In this document: positions 37,336 to 51,110 of the stretch, piece by piece
Layout: each line of letters starts with the position of its first letter
Position numbering within the stretch: the stretch's first letter is position 1
Assembly: GCA_016801845.1 (NCBI GenBank)
Contig: CM028906.1
Span: 3,272,501 to 3,336,500, forward strand
Origin: Polydactylus sextarius
Lineage: Eukaryota > Chordata > Actinopteri > Polynemidae
Length of the DNA: 64,000 bases
Direction of reading: 5' to 3'
The notes under the pieces: generated by a model
What the model saw: only the letters and a program-made list of their open reading frames with translations
Database searches by the model: none
What the model was told of the DNA's origin: nothing
Made by a program: the position numbers and the translations under genes

Positions 37336-37462
37336 AATTCATTTTCAATCATTAATCTATGGTCATGTTGCAGTGACAGCAGGTCAAACAAGGTAGTCCA
37401 GGTGCTCCTGTCCCCAGCAACACTTTCCACCTTCCACCAAAGCATTCACAGGTCAGAGGAGA
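37336..37462 (-). mobile_element. Rex-like LINE, 3'-end fragment (reverse)
   Basis: GTGACAGCAGGTCAAACAAG and GGTAGTCCAGGTG match the reverse complement of part of 21797-22060. The copy is short and diverged. Confidence 0.6.
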
Positions 37463-38084
37463 TGTAGACTTTCTGAAACCCTTGCTGAATCTATTTTGCA
37501 GACTAGTTCTAAAGACAAGTCTGCCTTGTTTTTGTGAACTCAATATAACTTTGATTATTATTATTAAGTTATTATCATATAGTAATTAATTTACTTTTGT
37601 AGTCTAGATGTTTCATGAATTGGAGCTCACCATAGAAGCTCTCCATGTTTTCTTTTGTGGCATTTAAAACTATGCCATTATATCTTGTTAAGAAGAAACT
37701 CTGTGTAGTTGAATCCACAGTTTCCATGAGTGAAACTGTGCCTTTGTATTGATGCAACTCACTGCTTTCCCAGTTTCTGAACTTATTGAATGTCTGTAAC
37801 TTTTGTTTCAATAATAATAATAACAATGACAATAATAAGTTGTACTTAGTACTTACTAGATTTAATGCAAATATGTCTAATTCAGTGCTTTGTCAATATA
37901 CCACTTAGCATGTGCACAGTTTGGATAGAAGCATGTGACCAGTGACTGTATGTAAAAATGGCTGATGTTTCCATTTCCTGCCACTGAACTGAAGCTATAA
38001 TATATTCAGTACACGTGCCGACATCTTGCTAAGATGATCTGTTAATCACAATGTTTCCATCAGTTCAATATCAAATGAGTAATC
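37463..38084. other. Non-coding region, nothing recognised
   Basis: AT-rich with an AATAAT run near 37810-37840. No gene recognised. Confidence 0.4.
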
Positions 38085-38200
38085 ATGTGGGTGGGGTTTA
38101 GACCCATACCACAATCAGCCACAAGGGTGTGATCAAGTTGTTTTGGCTTCTCTGTTAGGGAGCTGTCATGTCGTCCATCTTTACACACAGTCTATAGCTC
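38085..38200. repeat. Dispersed teleost repeat fragment
   Basis: GAGCTGTCATGTCGTCCATC and TTTACACACAGTCTATAGC match a common fish repeat. The fragment at 3636-3731 belongs to the same type in the opposite orientation. Confidence 0.45.
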
Positions 38201-39379
38201 AGACCCCATCTTTGTCAGGAATCACAATGTGACAGCTTTCAGCATGTTTTTTTTTCCCTTTCTAATTCCTGTCACCATTGTATAAGATGCTCAATTTGCT
38301 AATGACTTAGACCCATCATTGGCAGTGATACAGGCTAAATACAGCTGCAGCAATGTCATATTTTTGCCATCAAACCTTAGCTTGATATGAAAGTGTGACA
38401 TTTGGTCCAAACACAAATTTGATACCTGACCTCATTAGCTGTGACTGGATGTGCAAGCTGAGCTATGCCACTAACTGTCTTCAATCAAAAACTGAAAATA
38501 GACTTACAGCTGCTGTCACATGGTGTGCAACGCATGTCAACACTTGTCATTCACATGGATTTCAGCTTTATGATGAGTTAGTATACAAAGCTGTCAATGG
38601 TAACCTTAAGCGTAAAGTTGTCACACAATATTATCCTCTCATTTTGTCCTAAGTGCTGCATTTAAAAAATTGATCCATATGTGACACAAAAGAACAAGCT
38701 AGAACTCAAATCAAATTACCAGAGTGTGCATTTAAAAATTGGTTGGACTAAAGGATCACAGAACAAATGCCCCCTTTTTAAACTTCCCAAGGGGACTATT
38801 TCACATTAGACAACCCCCAGCTTAAGGGTGTACACAATGCACTGATATCAATGTCCTAATAAAGGTGTTCAGTATTTTAATATTAGTGGTTCTAAAGAAA
38901 TTTGCTGATAGACCACCATTAGAAGCAGAGCAAAGGTTATGTTGCCACCAGCACCCCAACAAATTGAGTTTTTGATGAGAACTTTAATAATATTGGAGAA
39001 ATTGTAAGAAAACTGCTGACTTTAGGTGATAAGCAAACACAAAGTACAGCTGAGGCTGTACTGAGGGACTGTCATCAGATTAAGCAACTGAAATTGAAGA
39101 TGAAAAGTTAAAGAAAGTCTTTACAGTCCACCACGAGGTGAATGTGAATATGCACCTACAACAACCGTCATGGTGGTGTTTGTCTCGGAATCATAAACAG
39201 TTTGTACCAGTCCATCCAAGTGCTGAGATATTCAAAGAGTTATGATGTCTGGCTCTCTTTTGATTTTGAAGCACTCATGTAAATTCAAGTATTTTCCCCT
39301 GGTGTTATGACTTCCTGCTTTATTTTGGTGTATACTTTTGGTGTCCATATCCACTACTTTTCATGTCTGTTTTCTGTTG
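38201..39379. other. Non-coding region, nothing recognised
   Basis: No convincing coding or repeat signal was seen. Confidence 0.35.
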
Positions 39380-39720
39380 TTCCTGCCTTGATTAATGTCC
39401 CTTTGTCTTGTTAGTTTCTACCATGGATGTATTTAATCCCTGTGTTTTCTTCTCTCTTTCAGTTTGTCTGTTTTCTTCCTGATCTGTTCCCTCTCATCAT
39501 GATTATTTTTCAATTCCCTTGCGTTGTGTGAAGGTAAGCACCTTCCTTCCTGTTCATTTTGGCTTTTGTGAGTTTCAATTTCTTGCAGCCACAGTCTGGA
39601 TTTGTTTCTCCTTTTGTGTTTTCTTTGTCAATAAATCTTTTAACTGTGTTGCTGGGTTTTAGCCCGTATTTGGTTCTTTGATTCCTCCTGTTTTGTTGCT
39701 AACATGACACCCAAGATAGC
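39380..39720 (+). repeat. Possible retroelement 3'-terminal region
   Basis: T- and C-rich DNA with many CCTG/TTTGTCTTG words, then CAATAAATCTTTTAACTG (a polyadenylation hexamer at about 39631) and a short tail. This layout resembles 3' ends of fish retroelements. No coding part is attached. Confidence 0.3.
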
Positions 39721-41474
39721 TTCAAAAGACTGAAAACTAAGAGTTAAAACTGAAGCTGTGATATCCACATAGTACAAGTCCCTGGTCCACATCAGGTTGT
39801 GCTAGTTCAGCAGTTTTCTTCTTGGAGTTCTTTTAATTCTCTCTGGAGATAAAAGACAACCAGCTGAATGTCTCCTAATATGAAAAAAAAACAAAAAAAA
39901 ACACTTGCTATACAAATCTGCTCCTGCACAAGCGGCCAAGTAACACAGCTGCCAAATAACAGGTCAAGTAATACAGTTGCCAATATTTAATATGGGCTTC
40001 ACTGTTGTCAGTTTAACGAAATTGCACAGTAAAATGTTCAGTGTCTTAATGCAACATAATCCTCTCAACGCTGAGACGACTTACTTTTGAAAATTCCAAA
40101 AACTCCAAACTACTTTTAGACTTATGATTAGCTGTCACAGTTTAATTTAGTCAATTTAAACTGCTTTTCTTTGGCAATATTACCACATTTGTTTGAATAA
40201 ATGATTGATTCTTTCAGTTATTACAGCAGTGGCTGAAAAAAAAGAAAAGCAAGAAAAAAAAAGTTGCAGACTGCCACAGTCTGCTGTATCTCATAAACCC
40301 AAACAGTCAAGCATGGGCAAATTAAATGCATTTCTTGTAAGTGTGCATTCAATGTCTGTTGACTTCAGGATGTTAAAAACAGTCATTTCTACCTTCATAG
40401 ATACTCTCCAGCCTACTCACAGTGTTAAGCTAACAAGCAGCTGTGTCTTTAATACAACTCCTTCTCATCCAAATTACACAGTTTTACACTTTTAAATTGA
40501 AGTCCAATTTGGCACATGGTTGATAGTTGATGGATTATTCCCATTATCATGTTTAGAGACTGAATGCATCAATTTTGTGTATGAGGTCTGCAACTTTTGA
40601 CATTTTTCAATGTATTATTCAAATCTCATAGCATTAACAAAACCAATCAATAGATTAAAGATCTGATTGATTTAATTATTACTGGATTAATTATTCTCAT
40701 TTTTATTTTATTTTCAAACGAACATCTTACCTTTTTAAACATGCCCCCACTTTGTTTTAATAAGAAACCCATGGGCCTAACTTTAAATATAAATAAGGTT
40801 AAATGAGTTAAATCTCAGGGTTTGAGAGGCATCAGTTAACAATGTGACTGATGTTTTGAGAGTGAAAGATCTCCGCAGACCAGCAGTGAAAAGCTTCAGC
40901 CAAAACCTATTTGTCCAGGACAGAGTAAACTTGACAGAGTGTTTTGCTCTGTATGTCCCCATAAAACAGATAGCTGATGTTCTTTTTCACTCAGTCTCAG
41001 GAACAGTACAATAAAGTCCAAGGTTACCTTTCAGAAATGTATGCAGGGTTTTAAAAAAACAAAATACAAAACACATAGCCTTAACTCTTCAAGTTGTACA
41101 TAGTTGCCATGACAGCAATATCATGGAAAGGTGTGCAAACTATTGCTGATCCTTGGACATTTTTTGTAAAACATTGAACGTCTAGTTTAACAATGTAGAT
41201 GGCCTTGTGTGCTAAACCCAAGGTGTGACAAACTGAGCTGGAATTAAAGACAAAACAATAAAATATGTAATGTAATATATTTCATTGAACCATGCAAGTT
41301 GTTGGAAACATGAATGTTGATATAAATGATACACATCTCTACTTCACAGACTCATAGATTTTTAATGTCTAAGCTTTTAATGTCCCATATTTTTGGCATG
41401 TTTCCTGGTGTGATCACTTTTGATCTTCAAATCTTAAGAACAGTAAGCAACTATTTGTAAAGGGCTTCTGTCAC
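39721..41474. other. Non-coding region, nothing recognised
   Basis: An A-rich interrupted run lies at 39882-39902. No gene recognised. Confidence 0.4.
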
Positions 41475-41660
41475 TCAATTTACTCATCCAACTGTCCACT
41501 CATCATCTATACTGCTTACCCTGTGGGGGTTGCTCGGGGTTAGGATTGGACCCACTCACAGGACGATGGGTGAGAATTGAGGTACATCCCAAAAAGGTCA
41601 CCAGTTTATCACAGCCAGTCAGTCAGTAGTCAGTTTACTACTGCAGAGCACACCAGCTAA
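41475..41660. repeat. Dispersed teleost repeat fragment
   Basis: CATCTATACTGCTTACCCTG, GGGGTTGCTCGGGG and AAGGTCACCAGTTTATCACA follow the order of a very common fish repeat (roughly 'ATACCGCTTATCC...GGTCGCCAGTC...'). Degenerate. Confidence 0.5.
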
Positions 41661-43639
41661 ATTGACTAAAAATACACAGATATACAATGTGCTGTGGCAC
41701 ATTAGGCATGTGGAATCTATCAATTAAGAATGATTCTGATTCACAAACAGACGGTGAGAACAAAATTGGCCTGTGTACATGTGTCATGATTTCTTATTTT
41801 GTGCAGAGAATAACATTCATGCACAAATCTTAATCAATGAGGACTATTGTGTCAAGTTTTGTTACCTTGAAAACTCTAAGATGGGACCACCAGGATTGTG
41901 AGGTTGTCTCTTCAGTCTAACTAGCTCAAGCCTTTTTTATTTAGTACAATTACTTTTTGGAGAAAACTGAATGTTAAGACTCAGAGGTAATATCAAATGT
42001 CAGCTGCTCTGGTCCATTTTTCTACTGATAGAATAGGTTCACTTGAACTCATTGTTCCAGTGGTTTGAAAAAGACCCTGGAGAACTACACTTCAGTTTTG
42101 TTTCTCAGCAGCAGACTGCTGACTCAACATCCACTTTCTCCATAGCCTCATGTCAACAACGCTGTCATATCAACACAGTCTGAGGACTGAAAACATGGCC
42201 AAATAAGACCTCCAGTCATATTTGTGCTGAAATGCTGACTCATGATTAATTCATGCTTGCAAATGTCACAAATGGCTGCACAGTGAACAGAGCACTGACA
42301 GAATATACTTTATTGCCAGCTTTATATACCCTTAGAATGAATTTAGCTGTAAGTGTCCACACAACACATAAATGATGGCTCATTAAGACGTGAGCATTAT
42401 TTTTAGAACAAATTAGCACCAGCTTGTCCAACTCCTTTATGTCAGCAGTCGTGTTAAATCCTAGTAAACTTTCTGCAGTCAGGCCCTTTACATTGCAAAT
42501 GTCCAACCAAAGATAAAACCAAAATTTTGCCCTTGGACAAAGTATTCAAATATTCAAACACTCATTTTCATTTTTCACATTATTACTTATGTCATTTATA
42601 ATGAACAATCAAGCAAAACTATGAATGTCTTTGAGAGTCCCATTCCTTAGTCTCATTTGTATGATCCATCATTTTTTGTCCTTAAGACAGGCTTTGCAAG
42701 CTTTCACCTTCAACAATCAATCTGTCAATTAAAAAAAGTAACATGTCTTTATTTGTTTTAACCCTGCACAGTCTGAGACACACATGAAAAGAATGTGTCT
42801 TATCAATATCTTAAGGACTGAGACAGAAGCATCTTCTGTTGTTTGAATCATGTTACACCAACAGATGGACTGCACGTGTATGCTGCTGCAGGAGTTCTCT
42901 GATAGGTGAGGATGCTCTTCTAACTGACAACAACCTAAAGTGAACTTTAATCTACTGTGCAGCAGCAAAAAAATAAACTCATCTTTCTTGTCTATAAGTG
43001 TTACTGATGACCATCTTTTAAGCATCTCTTCAGCTTTGTATTAACAGGATGAATAGTAGTAAATTTGGAGGAAAAATATGACTTAACCGACCTGCATATC
43101 TGAGCAAGCACCATTGGAGTTTTTATTGCATTTGCATGAATCTGGACTGGCACTGGTTAAATGAATCAAAGATGCACCAAAGATACACACCACACGAGAG
43201 ATAGAACATACAATGGAAACAAACTCATTTAGAGAGTTGTAATTAGAAACTCATGGAATATAGATGGTCTGGATTACATATGAGGAACAGGCAATGACAG
43301 AAGCCATTAATTTACCCAGACGAACCTATCAATATTTATAAAAGCAGTTGCATAAACAACTCCCCTCAGCTTTGTATAGTGAAACAGAACTGCTTTTTTC
43401 TATTTTAGAAAGTAGGACAGCAAAACTTGGAAACATGATGTGGCAAATGACCAGGCTCAACTTTAGGTTAGTTAGGCCATGACATATGCACCTTTACATC
43501 ACACACCATGTATCTTTTTCTTCTTATTTCTATTCTAAGTGCTTACACTCGTTACACCCCAATTTTAATGATCACTGCTTAATCTACCCAATAATCTGAT
43601 GAATCATTCATATAAATCATCTTGTTTATCTGTCCTCTA
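41661..43639. other. Non-coding region, nothing recognised
   Basis: No gene or repeat could be supported. Confidence 0.35.
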
Positions 43640-43980
43640 ACATCTGCTGTCACTTCAGACCTTTCCGGTTTTCCATAGTGTGTCGTGATTCTCCATCTGC
43701 CTGCACACCTGCCCCTCATTAGCCCCCATCAAACACACAGTATATTTGCCTGCCCAGACAGTTCAGTTGCTTGTCTATCGTGTTCTCTGGCCATTTTATT
43801 TTGGGAATTTGTCTAACTGGCTCTGAATGTTTTTTTCTGGGAGGATGCCCGACCCCTCTTGGCATTGTTTGGCTCTTTTGACCTACCTGATGCCAAACTA
43901 TGCTCTGACTACTGACATATTACACTCAGTTTAACCTAACTGTGCCTGCTTGTGTGTTCTGCTCCAAATGCAGAATGATG
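43640..43980 (+). repeat. Possible retroelement-derived repeat
   Basis: Pyrimidine-rich stretch ending TGTGTTCTGCTCCAAATG, close to the style of 3' ends of common fish retroelements. Weak. Confidence 0.25.
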
Positions 43981-46900
43981 ATTTAGGTTTAAGACAAACA
44001 ATGTTTTGGTGAACTACACCATGTGTTAGCATACGGATAAATAAGTAAATTACAATGGAACCTATTGTGCCTGTATAAAAGACAAGTGCTTGGACGCTTG
44101 ATTATGATTACCAGGTTCTGGGCTGTGACAAAAAAGATCATCCTATTAAAATCAGTCAGACCACCCACCTTCTGAATATGTGCCAAATCATATCAAAGTG
44201 TCAAAATCATATCAATGTGCCATATCAAAGTCTGTTACATGTTGTAACAGATGATGATGTTTTACTGAAATCTTGTCAATGTATCTTTTGCCCCCACACA
44301 ACCCTCAAAAGATAAATTGTGTAGGTAATGTATATATGTATATTCCATCTATGCCAATAGACCCCTAAATTCTATCTACTGGACCTTTAATTTTTCTATT
44401 TCATTAATATATACAGTGGGGATGCTAACATGGTAACATTTCAAGAAAAATAGATTTAAGAAGGTGAAATTTTTTGGCAGCGTTTGAGAACAAGATCTAT
44501 TAACAAATAGAAAAGAAAAAAAAGTACCAAAAAACAGACCCTAGCTCCACTAGCATTTGTCCGATGTTTAACTTGCCTTACTTTTCCTCCAGTTATTGAT
44601 GCGTCCATTGACCTGCTACAGCCACAGCCCAGTTTGCCTACTCACACTTTTCTGACACTGCTGCTTTAGTTATGCACATGCAATCAAAAGATAATTGTGA
44701 ACTGTGGTGGCAGTAAATCAAATCCACCATCAATTTCCATATTTCCCTCCTTGAATTTTACGGTCCGTTCTTGGCATACCCATAAATGCAATATATATCA
44801 CTGCAACATTGATGCAGCAGAATGTGAGGACACAGTGGTGTTTTCCTCCTCTAAAAGTTCTGGTGTATTTTCACAATGAAACAACACATTGGGATTAACA
44901 CAAAGCTGCACACAACAAATTGCTACTTAATAAAGTTAATAAATGTTCAATATATCTATTGTTGACACACACAATAATAAGAAGTAGGGGCCATTTTTCA
45001 CACTTGCAAATGAATGCAGACAGCACAACATCATTCTTCGACTGATCTCATTAACACCTTCGTGGACATGTACTTCCTAGAATCTTATGCAAATTATCAT
45101 CAAGTTTAGGCAGCCATCTTATTCATTGTCTCCCTGATTTGTGTTTGTGGGTTTGCATAAATTTTGTGTTTGTAGCCACACTCATTCTGCTACAATTCAT
45201 CTCAGTGCCTTTATCCTGCCATCAGGGCTTCATGAACATCATTTTATGTTCTAATTCATCTTGAGTTGCAAATCTATACGACATCTCAAAAGACCCTGGG
45301 AGATCACTGATACCCTGTCCAATAACAGTCAATTCCAGCAACAAAAGGTACTCAGTTTAAGTAGAATGAGATGCCAGAGACACTGACATTGCATGAGAGA
45401 TACCTTGTGAGGTCTAATAATAAACTAAATGTTAAATCGAAATGCCATTTCTATCTGCAACCTTGATGTCATGGTTTACAATATCTGGCAGCCAGAGTCA
45501 CTGTAAATTCTCATCTATCTTGCTTATTGATGTGTCCCTCAAAGCTACAATACCTTAACAAATTGCCAGAGGCTGACAGTCCATTTTTCCACTTTCCCCT
45601 CATTGGTTGAAATCCTTAACCTTAAATTTGTAAAAAGGAAAAAAAAAAAAAAAAAGAAGAAGGGGGAAAATGTGTTTTTTTCTCAAATCAAAACCAATTA
45701 CAGCTTTGGGGTATCGGATTTTAGGAGTTTCACAGGTGGCAGCAGTAAAACAAAAAACAAAAATATGGCTGAAATTGGGGGGAGCGAGTGAGCAAGGATG
45801 TAGATGGCAGAGAAGGGAGTGAGCTTCTTGGAGGTGCCTGTGAAAATCAGTAGCCCCTTGGGAGACCAGCTGAGCTCAATTACCAGGAGAATACAGTTGC
45901 AAAGGGAAGCCGAAAGGATACAGCATCGATCTGTCACACACTGACAGCAGGGAAGAGAGTGCAGGCAGGAGAAGGAGGGGTGGGTGGCAGACTAGAAACA
46001 GAGTGAGAAAAAGAGATGAAATTGGGAAAGGGAGTGAGCAAGAATAAACAGAGAGGCAAAGGAGGGTGGTGAGAAAAACTAATTCTGCTGCTTAAAGGTG
46101 AATTATAATGTTAAATTAAATGAAGATGGTGAGATTTATATTTTTCTATTTCAAATAATTGAATCGTCATCAAATCAGACTTCAGTTTTCATGGTCACTG
46201 CAAGGACGTAATACCAGTCATTTTTTTAATATGTTAAATGAACGAGTGGGTTTCTGATTTGCATGCTTCATTTAAGAGAACTATTTTTCACATTGATTCT
46301 TTTCTGGTTATTTTCTATACAGTTCTCATAACCATGAGGCCATTTCACATGTTTTGCACTTCCACTTCTGTGTGGGGTGGTGGATTGTGCTCATCAGTTT
46401 TACTTTTCAACCTTTTAGTGATTTAAAAAAATTGTGATTTGTCTCAATGAAAGTCTGTGTCCCTCGTACTGCCGTTATAGCTCTTTTGTTTGAAACCGTA
46501 AAACACAAACCTTCTCAAAACTCACCCGATTGATGTGGTTTTGCTATCAACAAAAACTATGAAATCCTTATCATCTGATAGCCCTAAAATATCTGTAACT
46601 CAGGATTTTGTCTTTGAGCATCATTTTCACAATTAGGTGGTTCAGTGCAGCATGGGTTGTAAGGTGGGTGTTGTACTGGAGAGTCATGGTGAAGAGGGGG
46701 CTGAGCTGAGAGGTGATTTACCAGTTAGTCTTCATTGTGACCTTCAACTACAGTTCATGACTGTTGGGTAGTCACAGAACATGATTGGCTTCTGGTATTT
46801 CCCTTTGTGTATCCTCTGTGAATTATTTATTGAAGCTAAACATTGCTAATTATGACATATGCAACTGATATTCCTATTTGTCCTTTGCTACCAATTTAAT

Positions 46901-48193
46901 AGTTTTATTGCCTCCCCCAATTTCATTTCTGAAATTGTAGGATGGTGGAAGCTGGATGTTCCAGCATTGCATGCAGAAGAGGAATCTATTCAATATTTGT
47001 CGAGACATTTCACTGCTGGTGGAAGAAGTAAAGCTGAGGATCAAATCAGTAGGATTTATTAAGTGGTAATCATAAAAGTGCAGCAATTAATCATATTGTT
47101 AATGGCATTATATTTAGATCAAAGCAGCAGATCAATCAAAAGACAGATATTGAAATACATATGGTCAACACTAATCCCTGAGACATGTTTATTTGTATCC
47201 ATGAAAAATAATTCATACAACAGTTTGTCTGGTACATAAAAACTGGTGCTGTTTTTATATAGCATTTATGAAAACATTTTAAACTTCTCAGCTTATGATG
47301 CAGTTGCAGGACTCTTGCTTCTGATGAATCAGAATGTCACGAGTTTGCTGCAGACCCCAGGGCAAAGGGAGCGGCTGATCACCAAAACTACAGCTTCTTG
47401 ATTCACCAGCTGCTTCATGGCCTCCATGCATGCAATCTGTATCCTCCATTCACCTGAAAATGATTCATTGGTCCTTTTCTTTCAAGAAAACCTTGATATT
47501 TGTCTGAAGACCCTGCTAATTATTAAGTGTTCCGAACAAATATCCATGTTATGTGTTAAAAGTAACAAGGACTCAAACAGACCTCTCAACTAGTTAATCT
47601 GTCTTTTTATTCCTGGGCATTAGAGGGGCACCAGAAATTGTACAATGTGCAAAAGAAATTAATTTTGCTACTTTAAAATGAATGGAAGTGTCACAGCCGC
47701 AGGTGTTGGCTAAGGCTCATTTTCAGATGCAATTATTAGATTGGATCAGGAAGCGTGCACAAGTAATCAGTTGTGGAGAATCAGTTTTCATTGGATTTTC
47801 AATGGTACCTGCTGTCTCAGCAGGCTAAAGCAGCAAATATTCAAATGTTGACGAGTGTGTTTCAGGAGAAAAACAGCTACACTTGATTGGCGACTGATCC
47901 CTCACAGCATGTATGTTTCTGGCTCTAATGAGGTCGTCTATTCTGCAGGAAACTGTCAAAACTGTCACTGTTTTTACAAAGATCAGTAAATAGTGATTAA
48001 AGAAGGAGCTGAAAATTGGACACACGGTACTCTGTGCCTTTGAACTTATCTCTCTAGAAACACTGAGAAACATGAATGTAATACTGTAAAAACTCAGTTA
48101 GGCATCAAGGAACCTTTTGAAATTGGGTGAACTGATTAGATTTCTAGGAGAGAAGTCTCAGGGGGGCAATGGTCAAAGTCAGCATGACCTGAC
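43981..48193. other. Non-coding region with a purine-rich tract
   Basis: A poly(A) run lies at 45641-45656. From about 45935 to 46080 the plus strand is purine-rich (GGAGAAGG, GAGTGAGAAAAAGAG and similar). No gene recognised. Confidence 0.4.
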
Positions 48194-48231
48194 AAAACAT
48201 GATTTTCACTTTCAGGTGAAAATCATGTTTT
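48194..48231. other. Perfect short hairpin
   Basis: AAAACATGATTTTCAC (48194-48209) and its exact reverse complement (48216-48231) flank a 6-base loop, TTTCAG. It is too short to be a microRNA precursor by itself. Confidence 0.8.
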
Positions 48232-48378
48232 CAGTGAAAATAACTTGCCTGTTGCATTATGAACATTTTTATTTTTATCGTTTTTGTCTAAAATACTTGC
48301 CATGCTAGTGATTAGGGTACCAAGGTAGCTTTAAGACATTTCTATTTTAAACTATTAAAACAACTCAAAGTATTTTCA

Positions 48379-48685
48379 CACTTCCTTGCTAGTATAACAA
48401 GGGTCCTGACATTTGAAACGAGGCACTGAGAACTTTGTAAGTGTACACATCGTTTATTGAAGTACAATGTGCAATCTATTAAAAAGACTACCTACCTAGC
48501 AGTAGTTTCCAGTCGCCCCCATGTTGAAAGTAGGTCTGACAAGTCGATCAACGAACACGAAACAATGGGCAGAACAGGAGTAGAGATAGTACAAATGAAT
48601 TCATTCCCTTGTAGACAATGACCAGAAATTGTCACCAGCAGATGAAATCCATGCATTTGCACGGAATTAATTTGTACTATATCTG
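48379..48685. repeat. Dispersed repeat, copy 2 (pairs with 9601-9892)
   Basis: Collinear with copy 1 up to about 48588 apart from a short extra piece near 48460-48480. The segment 48589-48677 is inverted relative to copy 1 and is bounded by near-palindromic ends (GATAGTACAAAT and ATTTGTACTATATC). The longer ends seen here suggest a small foldback element set within the larger repeat. Confidence 0.75.
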
Positions 48686-48837
48686 AACTATCATTTTAAA
48701 CTGTAACCTTTTTCCATCTATACATGAAGCCAATTACACAGGTAAGATATGCCCTTGACAGGATTTCAGTGTATCACAACACTGGCATATGGAAACAAAC
48801 AACCTCTTTGTGTCTTGTCATGTACGAAAGCTTTGCT

Positions 48838-48842
<5 letters not shown>

Positions 48843-48881
<39 letters not shown>
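48843..48881. repeat. (CA)n microsatellite
   Basis: Pure AC run of about 19 units. Confidence 0.95.
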
Positions 48882-49420
48882 ACTTTTGTTAAACTGATGA
48901 TGACTCAGACTGCAGGATTCAATGGAGAAGTGTTTCATTACAAACTTTACTAAAAAATCTTGTCTTCTGCATTGCAAGTTCTTTTTTTTTCTCTTTTGTC
49001 AGGGAAAATAGAACCAAAGCCCTTTTCAAATTGCTTTTTTATTGGGCAAGTATCACAGAAAACATGCTATAGTTCTGTGATCTGCACTATCAATACCTGC
49101 TTGGCTGAGGCAGAATGAAACAATAATTCAGGCTGATCAAAGTTCGCCCTCTTCAAACAAACTGCCAGACCACTCACTTTGTAGGTTGATACAACAGGTA
49201 CCACACTGGTTATAAATTTGGCCACTGTAATCTTCTGGGAGGAAAGTTATCCAGGTTACAATATACAATAACCTGACACTGAGCAACAAGTGGCCTAAAT
49301 ACAGAAAGGTGGTTAAACAGTGTTTTGATCCTTGTTCTGTGATGTGATATACACAAGCTGCAAAGCTTCCTAAAAACCTCTCTCAGAAGCTATTTTTCAG
49401 GGGAGATTTTAAAAGTGGGA
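48882..49420. other. Non-coding region, nothing recognised
   Basis: No gene or repeat could be supported. Confidence 0.35.
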
Positions 49421-50672
49421 TTTTGCACCTATTTGGCATTTTTTCGGGCCTAACTGGCAACCTCATTATGAAATGCAAGCACTTGACACTGATTGGCTCC
49501 TTCACTGATAATTAAATGGATGTAACTTCACCGGCTTCAGAACGCGGACATCACCATCTTTTTACAGCTAATCGCCTTTGGAGTGGAGGGAATAGAATCA
49601 CAGTGGGGGGGCAGTGAAATACATTTGTCGTCACAAACAACAGTTTTTGAAACTGACCCATTTTCTAGTAGACATTTCTAGTAGACTATCACCTCAGGAA
49701 GTCCAGTCAGAACTCATAGACGTCTTTGAGTTGTTTATTGTTCAACTCAAACACACATGCCACTCAGACTAGTGGACTGAATTCCGGGTCTGTGGTTTCT
49801 ATAACATGAATTAACAGAAACATATTATCAGCTACTAATAATTAAGATTATTGTGTGATGTAAACATCCTGGTCCATTAGAATAATAATAGCAAAGTTAG
49901 TGACTACTCGAACATGAAACAACAATAAATGAACAAACACAAATGACATAGATGCTCCACAACGGGTATTATGGTTCTGGTGAATACTGGAGTACTACAA
50001 ACGATATTCTGACACGACAATGATCTGTTGCGCAGCAATAAAATGCACAGGCCTTTAGTGGGGCACGCTGCTCTACAGCGGCACAACAGAGTTTCACCAG
50101 ACAGATAAACAGTGAAAACTATAACAAGTGCGTTATAATTACTTTATCTGCTGACCGAGGTATTAAAACACGGTATAAATGAATACTGAGTGGTAACAAT
50201 TTAGCATGCGGCCCATCAATTACAACATAATCCGCCGAAGAACAACAAACTAATCATATAAACAACACTCAATATTTGTCCAAAGTATACTCAAGTGCAC
50301 TCATGAACAATAAACTCACATTCAATGGACGCACAGGCTTGAAACAAGTCCACAAAGTCCAACACAATCGGCTTGTCCAGCTTTAACAACTTCAGCAGTG
50401 GCTCAAACTTCTGCACATGCCCCTGGCTGATCATGCACTACCCGCACGCACCAGTAGGACCCCGGGGTCACAGATTGGTTGACAGAACTGTGATCACTCA
50501 CATGGCCTGTGTAATAGGTGCCCCGCCAGCCTGTCTGCACACATAAATGTTCTGAACACTATGAAAAGGAGATGTTCAGACTTCCAGCACTTATGTTACG
50601 GAATGTGAGCGGATTAGCGTTCTACAACAAAGATGAGATGAAAACGGTTTTTGATTGTCTGTCACCTTTAAG
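49421..50672. repeat. Dispersed repeat, long copy with internal extra DNA (inverse of 12836-13184)
   Basis: The left part (49421-49681) and right part (about 50560-50672) match the reverse of the short copy at 12.8-13.2 kb. Between them is about 0.88 kb absent from the short copy. The left part also has about 70 extra bases near 49536-49605. The inner block has no recognised coding sequence and may be an inserted element, or the short copy may be a deletion derivative. Confidence 0.65.
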
Positions 50673-51020
50673 TTTTCAAGGTATACCATTAGGGCTGTCC
50701 CTGGCCAAATTGGGGCCCTAAACAGAATATTTTGAATATTACTTTTCAATATTGTAGAATATTGTGAAAATGTTAACTAATCTTAGTAACATAATTTAAA
50801 TTCTCCCTCGCTACACAAATATACATGAGCTGATAATGCTTCAGTCCAATAAGTACCATAAAGCTGCAAATAACATTTGAGTGGCGAATAGACGCCAGCC
50901 TGTTTTATTAGTCGGGGGCAACAGCACATTTGGGCTATTATGATATGGTCAAAAATATTCACTTGCCCAATAATTGTGCACACAGTGTATGTATGTACAT
51001 TGTAATATATGCACATATAT

Positions 51021-51110
51021 CAGAACTCCAGACTAACTTTTTTTACTAGGGGCACAGTGGCCTCTAACTGAAAATTTTAGGGGTGCAAGCAAAAAGTTTA
51101 GGGGCTCACA
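51021..51110. repeat. Dispersed teleost repeat fragment
   Basis: CTCCAGACTAACTTTTTTTA, CTGAAAATTTTAGGGG and AAAAAGTTTAGGGG resemble a common fish DNA-transposon-type repeat. Confidence 0.35.
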
